From contig CM046332.1 of the NCBI GenBank assembly GCA_025403435.1, positions 1,967,530-2,031,529 on the forward strand: a DNA stretch of 64,000 nt. The letters are read 5' to 3'. Made by a program: the position numbers and the translations under genes. This stretch comes from Artocarpus heterophyllus. Lineage: Eukaryota; Streptophyta; Magnoliopsida; Rosales; Moraceae. Shown piece after piece: positions 55,634 to 64,000 of the stretch (position 1 is the stretch's first letter; every line of letters begins with the position of its first letter). The notes below the pieces were generated by a model. That model was given only the letters and a program-made list of their open reading frames with translations, did no database searches and was not told the origin of the DNA.

Positions 55634-57282
55634 TTTCAATCTACAATAAAGAATCATATACCAAACATAAGCAAACATATATAATAATTTAGTAAGATAA
55701 CACAATCATGTAAAATCATACAAATGTGTTTATGTGTCAAAACCTTGAAAATATCACAACCTTACAACGATAATTCCCAACTCAGAATTCAACAAGCTCC
55801 TAGGGGAGTCATGCCAAATTCAATCAGGAACACGGATCCCCTCCTGATTAATATATGCCATCCAAGACCCGTATGATCCAGCATGTACTAATAATCATTT
55901 CTTTGGCCATTAATTTTATTAACAGAGCTCCTAGGGGAGGTTAATAATAAAATTTACATGAGTGTATAACCACCGTTTCAATATTTTATCCATGATTTAT
56001 AATCACCACCTAGGGGTGTGCAACCATAAATCATACTAAAATACCTTATACTTTTAGAGATCCAATCTGGTACATGATAGAAATCCCTTTCGAGGGGTCG
56101 GGACCACCATGTTCTTCCTATGGACCAACGATGGAGGCCTTAGGTCCTCTCTTCGAAAACCTTCTCCCACTCAATCTTTTGAAGTCAAGGTTTTATTTTA
56201 AAATCATGCATGAACAATTTTAATATGAGCGGCACTCCCTATTCTATATGACATGTTATCAATATTCATGGTAAATCATATTATAATGCAAACAAGCAAA
56301 GCAATCAAGCAAAGCTACAAGCAAAATAATAATAACGGTAATATTATGGTTCCACCCTAGAGAATAGAAAACTAAGATTACAAGAGAATAATCGAGACAT
56401 TTATCGATTCTTTATCCTTGAATCCTCAAGCTGTATCCTTCTTCATGTAACATCCATCTTCAAGTCTTCAATCCCGTATGAATCGAATACTTCATATTTT
56501 CGGTCATCTCCAAATTTAATGTTTCTTAGAATCGTCCCAAAATTAAAATTAAAACTGCACCGAAAAAATTACACATTTTCTGGACACTTGGCAGCTCTCA
56601 GTCGGCAGGCCGATCTGGGTGATCGGCCTGCCGATCATGGAGGTTCGGCCTACCGAACTAAAAGTTTGGCCTGCCGAAAGAGCACCAAAATTTCTGCCCC
56701 ACTGTTGGCCTGTCGGACCACACGTTCGGCCTACCGATCTGTGACCTTCGACCTGCAGAACTGTGAGATCTGGCATGCCGACCGAGCAAAAAACCCTCAA
56801 TCCAGAAAATACAATTTTAATACAATTCATCAATTTTATTTTTAACAATTCAAAAACATAAAATTAGAGACTCAGGAAATACCTGGAGGCGCCATCATCA
56901 ATCTTTAAGATCCGACTTCTCGTTCTGTCTTCTCCGAATAATTATTTAATTACAAAATTCTTACAAATTAAAAATTAAATAACAATTCCTAGACGGAGAT
57001 GATAGTCCGTCATCTAATTACATGAAAAACCTAGATACACATTCTAACCTCTAAGGAACAATAACCGGTATTAATTAATTAATAAATAATTAAACAATGA
57101 TTTAATCAATCATAATTAATTAATAAACATTCACCACATAATCCATGACAACATACATATTATATAGAAACCTAGATTGCCATCTCTCTATAAAATTTAA
57201 TTCAAGCATAGACAAGATTAAGATCACAAAATTTATGCATATGACATGATCACAAACTTGCAAATTTATGTAAAAACCTGGG
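55634..57282 (-). other. Inner element leader with TCGG-N4-CCGA hairpin cluster
   Basis: 1.65-kb non-coding leader between primer site and gag. 56593-56790 contains about eight copies of the near-palindrome (for example GTCGGCAGGCCGATC, GATCGGCCTGCCGATC, TTCGGCCTACCGAAC) in both orientations, spaced about 20-25 bp apart. The rest is AT-rich and resembles the outer leader. Confidence 0.75.
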
Positions 57283-57293
57283 CTCTGATACCA
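57283..57293 (-). other. Primer-binding site of inner element
   Basis: Plus strand CTCTGATACCA, the inverse of TGGTATCAGAG, two bases from the 5' LTR end. Confidence 0.9.
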
Positions 57294-57295
57294 AT

Positions 57296-59328
57296 TGTTG
57301 GAAACGAAGTGCGCAGCGGAATTTTAAAACTTTTCATCAGAGTAATTTCCAAAACACAAGTTTGACATGTTATATGTGTAAATTAAATAGATCTTACTGA
57401 CCTCAGTGTGCCGAAGAACCTCCGCAACCTGTGTAGAGAAGTAATGTTCCAGAAGAGCGTCAACCAACCGGTCTTCTTTGCTATTCTCTATCCACAACCA
57501 GAGTGAGTGTGGGCTCACACGTACAGCTCTTCCACCGGTGACTCTCCTTCCAACCAATAGAGAAAACCCAAAGCTAGTGTTTGTGATTTGTGAACAAAAG
57601 CTCTCAGAGAGTTTTTAGATGCTCACTAGAAGAGTATCACTCTTAATCTCTCAAATTGATCTGAGTAAATCAAGAGACTTATTCCCTTTTTATAGCTATT
57701 GGTCCTGGGGTCAGTCCATGTCAGATTAGGTCTCAAAAACTTGAAACAGAATCAAGTTCGGATCAATATCTGATAAGATCTGCGTAAAAACGCGTAATCT
57801 TATCTCCCGCTGATCGGCAGGCCAAACATTCTGATCGGCAAGCCGAACAGGCCAGTTCGACAGGCCGACCACGTCATTCGGCAGGCCAAACTACCAAGAA
57901 AAAATCTCCGTAAATCTTTTATTTTTCACCCAAGATTCTAAAGGACAAAGTCTCAGTTTTGATTCAAATAACCCAATAGAGAAGTTATCTAATCAAAACA
58001 AACTTTATCAAGATAATCTCTAAGAAAATAAATCAATTCACAATAATTCTACAAGTTTATCTTGTTCTAATTTGTCCAAAATTAAAACAACCGATAAACA
58101 GACAAGAATTATCTGATCGCAATAATTTAACAAGTTTATCTTGAACTAATTTCTTACAAAATTAATTCAACCGACAAACAGACATGAATTATTTGATTCT
58201 TATAAATTTTAAACCAATCTGATAAATCCGACATAAGTTACCAATTATTGGAAAAGCACGCCGTGTCGTTACAGGATTTTGTGAGCTAGCAAAGAGGACC
58301 AAAATGGACCTATAAAGTTCAAGCTCATGATAATTATGAAACCCAATATCCCAGATATACATTTCACAATTATCAACTCCAATGCTACTCCACTAAAAGC
58401 TTGGAGCTGCACTCTCGAACTTTATAGAATTACGAAGCTCGTGTAGCTAAGTCTCCATGACATATCATAGTGTATCGCATCCCTATATGATCATCCATAA
58501 TCGGCTTAAGGACAAGTTCTGTCTTACCTTCCCGATTATTTTTATCTTACGTTCCATTGTCTCACCATTAGAAAACTTACCATCCAAAGATAGTATACCA
58601 TTTGGTTACACCTATGTATCCAAATAGTTGAGCGCTCCAGTTTTCCAATTACAGCACAACGCATATAAGAGGATATCATTACTCCTAAATAGGAGCTATG
58701 GATTCCATATCTATGAATAACAAGTCTACGCTATCAAGAGTCATGCCTCCAACGTATCGGCATGCATACCACTATAGAGATGTGGTAGTCACCCATTGGT
58801 ACATCAAAAGACACAAGTCGAGATAATGGGCCCACTATTCATCTCAGGATTAAGATACAATACAAATGACTATCTAAAGTGAATTGATTTGCCAAGATAG
58901 AATTATTAATCCAAACCAATTCGCTTTATGTCCCAATCCAACACGTCGTCACCTATGACAACGTGCCAATGTTTCTATTTATGGAGTCCAACTCCAATGG
59001 CCAAGACAAACCATCTCCCAAAAGGGATATAGACAACATAACAATCTTTACATGAATAAAGCGCCCAACTTTAATCCCTCGATTGCGGATCATATGTTTT
59101 AGACCATCACCTTAAGAATCGTGTCTTTCGCATAATCATTCTATTATATCCCCAATTCTTAAGGTTTAGACTGACAGTCTTAGACTACTGTTTACTTATA
59201 ATACATTCAACAAATATGAACGTAAAGAGGACAAGATTTGGTATATATAAATGAATAAATTCTTTATTGATAAAAATGTCTCCAAAAACGTATTACTTTT
59301 TTACTCCTTAAGGCATACATGTCTAACA
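57296..59328 (-). repeat. 5' LTR of inner element (2,033 bp)
   Basis: Plus orientation TGTTGGAAACGAAGTGCGCAG...GCATACATGTCTAACA. Four hairpin units at 57810-57892. A minus-strand TATA-like box (TATAAAAAG) lies at 57686-57694. Confidence 0.95.
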
Positions 59329-60147
59329 TACATAGATAAATTTCTCAATAGGTTTGCAATGCAGGATTCCAAGAAAGGTGGGCAACCATCTAGGTCTGGA
59401 ATTACTCTTTCTAAGAAAGGCTCTCCAAAGTCTTTTGAAGAAAGAGAATACATGAAGAAGGTGCTTTATGCTTCGGCAGTGGGTAGTCTCATGTATGCCA
59501 TGCTTTGCATACGACCAGATATTAGTTATGCAGTCAAGATTGTAAGTCGATTTTAGGCGGATCTAGGACCGAACCATTGGGTTATAGTTAAGCATATTTT
59601 CAAGTACCTGAGAAGGACTCGAGGGTATATGCTTATGTATTCAGGTGAGGACTTGCCTCCTGTAGGATATACAGACTCGGATTTTCAATCCTGTCTGGAT
59701 TCTAGGAAATCAACTTCAGGTTTTGTGTTTACTCTGGGCGACGGTGCCATAAGTTGAAGAAGTGCTAAGCAAGACTGTACTTCGGATTCAACGATGGAGG
59801 CTGAGTATATGGCAGCTAGTGATGCTTCGAAAGAAGCAGTGTGACTCCGCAAGTTCCCTGGGGATCTTGAGGTAGTTTCTGGTATGGATAAGGCGGTATC
59901 ACTCTACTGTGATAACAATGTGGCAGTTACTAATGCTAAAGAACCAAGATTTCACAAGAAGAGTAAACATATTGATCGAAAGTATCATGTGATAAAGGAC
60001 TTCGTTGAGGGCAGGCATGTCACGGTGTGCAAGATCGCGTCAGAGGACAACTTAGCTGATCTATTTATGAAGACACTTACTGGGAGAGTCTTCGAGAGGC
60101 ATGTGGAAGCTATGGGGAAGCGAGATTTGTCATATTTACTCAGTTAG
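59329..60147 (+). pseudogene. Outer Angela-like gag-pol, part 2 (end of RT and RNase H)
   Basis: Resumes after the TACAT duplication (DKFLNRFAMQDSKKGGQPSR). It encodes the end of RT and the RNase H: GYTDSDFQSCLDSRKSTSG, SDSTMEAEYMAASDASKEAV, YCDNNVAV and ADLFMKTLTGRVFERHVEAM. Stops are at 59554 (TAG), 59755 (TGA) and 59842 (TGA); each is a Gln or Trp codon in the inner copy. It ends at TAG 60145-60147, just before the polypurine tract. Confidence 0.9.
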
Positions 60148-60150
60148 TGT

Positions 60151-60161
60151 AAGTGGGAGAT
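60151..60161 (+). other. Polypurine tract of outer element
   Basis: AAGTGGGAGAT followed by TGTTAGACATG at 60162. Confidence 0.85.
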
Positions 60162-61206
60162 TGTTAGACATGTATGCCCTAAGGAGTAAAAATGTAATAA
60201 GTTTTTTGGAGACTTTTTTATCAATAAAGAATTTATTTATTGTTTATATACCAAATCTTGTCCTCTTTACGTTTATATTTGTTGAATGTATGTTAAGCAA
60301 ACAATGGTCTGAGACTATCGGTTTAAACCTTAAGAATTGGGCATATGATGGACAGATTATGTGAAAGACAAGATTCTCAAGGTGATGGTCTAAACCATAA
60401 GATCTGCAATCGAGGGAATAAATTTGGGTGCTTTATTCATGTAAAGATTGTTATGTTGTCTATATCCTAATTGGGAGATAGTTTGCTTGGTCATCGGAGG
60501 TGGACTCCGTGAATAGAAACATTGGCACATTCTCATAGGTGACGATGTGTTGGATCGGGACATAAAGTGAATTGATTTGGATTAATTATTCTATCTTGGC
60601 AAATCGATTCACTTTAGACAATCATTTGTATTGTATCTTGATCCTGAGATGAATAGTGGGCCTGTTGTCTTGACTTGTGTCTTTTGATGTACCAAAGGGT
60701 GACACCCACATCTTAATAGTGGTATGCATGCCGATACGTTGGAGGCATGACTCTTGATAGCGTAGACTTATTATTCATAGATATGGAATCCATAGCTCCT
60801 CTTTAGGAGTAATGATATCCTCTTATATGCGTTATCCTGTAATTAAAAAACTGGAGCAATCAACCATTTGGATACATAGGTGTAACTGAATGGTATACCG
60901 TCTTCGGATGATAAGCTTTCCGATAGTGAGATAATGGAACGTAAGATAAAAATATTCAGGAGGGTAAGACAGAACTTGTCCTTAAGCCGATTATGGATAA
61001 TCATATAGGGATACGATACACTATGATATGTCATAGAAACTTAGCTATACGGCTTCGTAATTTTATGAAGTTCGAGAGTGCAGCTCCAATCTTTTAGTGG
61101 AGTAGCGTTGGAGTTGATAATTATGAAATGTATATCTGGGATATTGGGTTTTGTAATTATCAAGAGCTTGAACTATATAGGTCCATTTGGCCCCCTTTGT
61201 TAGCTC
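60162..61206 (+). repeat. 3' LTR of outer element, truncated (LTR a)
   Basis: TGTTAGACATGTATGCCCTAAGG onward, co-linear with the family LTR for about 1,045 bp to CCCTTTGTTAGCTC. There it switches to a minus-strand LTR end including an inverted primer site. The switch sits on a shared GCTC. The LTR promoter half is missing from this copy. Confidence 0.85.
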
Positions 61207-61982
61207 TGATTCCAATTGTTGGAAAAATAGTAGGCAGTAGAATTTTAAAAATTTTATATCAGAGTATTTTCCAAAACACAAGTTTGACATGCTATATAAA
61301 TAAATTAATAAGATCTTACTAACATTTAATTGTCGAAGAACCCTTGCAAAACGTGAAGAGAAGTAATGTTCCAAAAGAGCCTCAACCAACTAGTCTTCTT
61401 TGCTATTTTCTATCCACAGCCGAAGTGAGTGTGGGCTCACACATACAACTCTTCCACTAGGTGACTCTCCTTCCAACCAATTGAGAGAACCCAAAGCAAG
61501 TGTTCGTGATTTGTGAACGAAAGCTCTGAGGGAGTTTTCAGATTTTCACCAGTAGAGTATCACTTTTAATCTCTCAATTGATCTAAGTAACTCTTAAGAT
61601 TTACTCCCTATTTATAGAGGTTGGTCCTAGGGTCAGTCCTTATCAGATTAGGTCTCAAAATTCAGATCAGAATCAAATTCAGATCAATATCTGATAAGAT
61701 CCTCGTAAAATCACGTGATCTTATCCTTCGCTCATCGACAGGCCGATTAGGATGATCGGCAGGCCGAACACATGGATCGACAAACTAAACTGTCGAATAA
61801 ATATCTCCACAAATCTTTTATTTTCCACCCAAGATTTTATAGGATAAAGTCTTAGTTTTAATTCAAATAACCCAATAAAGAAGTTATCTGATCAAAACAA
61901 CTTTATCTAGATAATCTCTAGGAAAATAAATGAATTCCCAATAATTCTTCAAGTTTATCTTGATCTAATTTATCCAAAATTG
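61203..61982 (-). repeat. Inverted LTR segment with primer site (LTR b)
   Basis: Begins with CTCTGATTCCAATTGTTGG, the inverse of an LTR end plus a mutated primer site (TTGGAATCAGAG). It continues as a minus-strand LTR to CCAAAATT. It carries a minus-strand TATA box TATAAATAG (61608-61616) and hairpin units at 61735-61790. It forms the left arm of a large inverted repeat with LTR c. Confidence 0.85.
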
Positions 61983-62831
61983 ATTCAAGATAAACTTGTT
62001 GAATTATTGTGATCAGATAATTCTTGTTTGTTTATCGGTTGATTTAATTTTGGATAAATTAGATCAAGATAAACTTGTAGAATTATTGGGAATTCATTTA
62101 TTTTTCTAGAGATTATCTAGATAAAGTTGTTTTGATCAGATAACTTCTCTATTGGGTTATTTGAATTAAAACTAAGACTTTATCTTATAGAATCTTGGGT
62201 GAAAAATAAAAGATTAGCAGAGATATTTATTCAGCAGTTTGACTTACTGATCCACGTGCTCGGCCTGCCGATGGGGCTGTTCGGCCTGCCTATCATCCTG
62301 ATCGGTCTGTCGATAAGTGAAGGATAAGATCACACGTTTTTACGCGGATCTTATCAGATACTGATCTGAATTTGATTCTGATCCAAATTTTGAGACCTAA
62401 TATGATAAGAACTGACCCTAGGACCAACCTCTCTAAATAGGGAGTAAGTCTTAAGAGTTACTCAGATCAATTGAGAGATTAAAAGTAATAATCTACTAGT
62501 GAGAATCTGAAAACTCTCTGAGAGCTTTTGTTCACAAATCACGAACACTTGCTTTGGGTTCTCTCGATTGGTTGGAAGGAGAGTCACCTAGTGGAAGAGC
62601 TGTATGTATGAGACCACACTCACTCTAGTCGTGGATAGAGAATAGCAAAGAAGACCAGTTGGTTGAGGCTCTTCTGGAATGTTACTTCTCTTCACGTTTT
62701 GCGAGGGTTCTTCGGTAATCAAAGGTTAGTAAGATCTTGTTAATTTATGCATATAGCATGTCAAACTTGTGTTTTAGAAAATACTCTGATATAAAACTTT
62801 TAAAATTTTACTGTGTACTATTTTTTCAACA
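61983..62831 (+). repeat. LTR segment c (right arm of inverted repeat)
   Basis: A 63-bp spacer (61983-62045), then plus-strand LTR sequence mirroring LTR b to TTTTTTCAACA. Its TATA position reads TCTAAATAG (62432-62440), a weakened box. Hairpin units at 62255-62315. Confidence 0.85.
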
Positions 62832-64000
62832 TTTTTATCAATAAAGAATTTAGTTATTGTTTATATACAAAATCTTGTCCTCTTTACGTTCATACTTGTT
62901 GAATGTATGTTAAGCAAACAAAAGTCTGAGACTGTCAGTCTAAACCTTTAAGAATTGGGCATATGATGGACAGATTATGTGGAAGATACAATTCATAAGG
63001 TGACGGTCTAAATCATAAGATCTACAATCGAGGGAATAAAGTTGGGTGCTTTATTCATGTAAAGATTGTTATGTTGTTTATATCCTTATTGGGAGATGTT
63101 TTGTATTGGCCATCGGAGATGGACTCCGTGAATAGAAACATTGGCACGTTGTCATAGGTGACGATGTGTTTGATCGGGACAAAAAGTGAATAGATTTAGA
63201 TTAATAATTTTGTCTCGACAAATCAATGCACTTTACACAATCATTTATATTATATCTTAATCTTGAGATAAATAGTGGGCTTGTTGTCTTGACTTGTGTC
63301 TTTTGATGTACCAAAGGGTGACGCTCATATCTTAATAGTGTATGCATGCCGATACGTTGGAGGCATGACTCTTAATGGTGTAGACCTGTTATTCATAGAT
63401 ATGGATTCCATGGCTCCTCTTTAGAAGTATCAATATCCTCTTATATGCATTATCTTGTAATTGAAAAACTGAAGCGCTCAACCATTTGGATACATAGGTG
63501 TAATCGATTGGTATACTGTCTTTGGATGGTAAGTTTTTTGATGGTGAGATAATGGAACGCAAGATAAAAATAATCGGGAATGTAAGACAGAACTTCTCAT
63601 TAAGCTGGTTATGAATAATCCTATGGGGATACGATACACTATGATATGTCATGGAAACTTAGCCATACGGGCTTCGTAATTCTATATAGTTTGAGACTGT
63701 AGCTCTAAGCTTTTAGTGGAGTAGCGTTAGAGTTGATAATTATGAAATGTATATCTAGGATATTGGGTTTCATAATTATCGGGAGCTTGAACTATATAGG
63801 TCCATTTGGTCCCCTTTGTTAGCTCACAACATCCTGTAATGATACGGCGTACTTTTGCAATAATTTGTGACTTATGTCAGATTTACTAGATTAGTTGAAA
63901 TTCGAAAGAATTAAATAATTCATGTCTGTTTATCGGTTGAATTAATTTTGTGATAAAATTAATTCAAGATAAACTTGTTGAATTATTGGGATCGGATAAT
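62829..64000 (+). repeat. LTR d, 5'-truncated, runs off the window
   Basis: Starts at ACATTTTTATCAATAAAG, about 50 bases into the family LTR, joined to the end of LTR c through a shared ACA. It stays co-linear with the family LTR to the window end (AATTATTGGGATCGGATAAT), so it continues beyond. Confidence 0.85.

Larger units (their letters stand above)
45898..59328 (-). mobile_element. Inner Angela/BARE-like copia element, inserted head-to-head in outer copy
   Basis: Complete on the minus strand: 5' LTR 57296-59328, primer site, leader with hairpins, gag-pol remnant 55633-47922, polypurine tract, 3' LTR 45898-47907, and TSD TACAT. Without the 3.76-kb solo LTR it carries, it is about 9.7 kb. 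The LTRs are about 2.0 kb and close to identical, apart from scattered substitutions and one missing ~22-bp unit in the 3' LTR. It lies in the opposite orientation to its host copy, so the two form a giant inverted repeat. Confidence 0.95.
40975..61206 (+). mobile_element. Outer Angela/BARE-like copia element, interrupted
   Basis: 5' LTR 40975-41173 (collapsed), primer site 41176, a 1.6-kb leader, gag-pol remnant 42758-45892 continuing at 59334-60147, polypurine tract 60151-60161, and 3' LTR from 60162 that breaks off near 61206. At 45898-59328 it is interrupted by a family member in the opposite orientation, with target duplication TACAT. The right boundary and target duplication of the outer element are lost in the rearranged LTR array. 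Lineage is judged from the LTR start TGTTAGACATGTATGCCCTA, the ATTGGTATCAGAG primer site and the polyprotein. Confidence 0.9.

Noticed and set aside
59251..59328. Upstream start of the 101-codon frame at 59251
   Set aside because: The first 26 codons lie in the inner element's LTR; only sequence after the TACAT duplication belongs to the outer polyprotein.

Overview
This is plant nuclear DNA. The window is AT-rich and is almost wholly a nest of transposable elements: Ty1/copia LTR retrotransposons with plant initiator-Met tRNA primer sites, CACTA (En/Spm-type) DNA transposons with TNPD genes, and one long TGTAACACCC...GTCACA solo LTR of the kind made by Ty3/gypsy elements. I found no convincing host gene, rRNA, tRNA or CRISPR array. 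The species cannot be named from what I can see; an angiosperm is the safe statement.

Layout. 1-760: AT-rich, nothing recognised. 761-6348: degenerate CACTA element on the minus strand (TNPD remnant, ~117-bp tandem repeat, second TNPA/TNP1-like gene remnant). 6349-8460: unassigned sequence, then a CACTA 5'-leader-like piece. 8461-12772: second CACTA element, with a longer but broken TNPD gene. 12773-16756: two AT microsatellites, a possible minus-strand LTR promoter, a set of direct repeats, and a non-coding retroelement-type repeat. 16757-20805: a young Tork/Tnt1-like copia element with 5-bp target duplications and a GC-rich minisatellite in its LTRs; its reverse transcriptase and RNase H have been deleted without losing the frame. 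20806-29551: a degenerate coiled-coil coding remnant, split by a nearly intact RE1-type copia element (23654-28716, minus, one premature stop). 29552-31511: solo LTR of an Angela/BARE-like copia family. 31537-34280: degenerate gene resembling the PF04195 'putative gypsy-type transposon' proteins, with a recognisable intron. 34281-36643: a second copy of the non-coding retroelement repeat. 36644-40327: Angela-like LTRs and LTR pieces, one carrying a small palindromic MITE. 40328-40974: an isolated TNPD exon fragment.

40975-64000 is the centrepiece. An outer Angela-like element (+) starts at 40975 with a collapsed 199-bp 5' LTR. It is interrupted at 45898-59328 by a second member of the same family in the opposite orientation (target duplication TACAT). 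That inner element is itself interrupted at 47998-51753 by a 3.76-kb solo LTR (target duplication GTGTC). The outer 3' side (60162 to the window end) is a rearranged LTR array that includes a ~770-bp-arm inverted repeat.

The order of events can be read from the nesting: CACTA fragment, outer Angela, inner Angela, gypsy-type LTR. Nearly all premature stops in the Angela copies are C-to-T or G-to-A changes, as expected for methylated, silenced elements. The two Angela copies also share a non-canonical protease site and zinc knuckle, so those defects probably predate both insertions.
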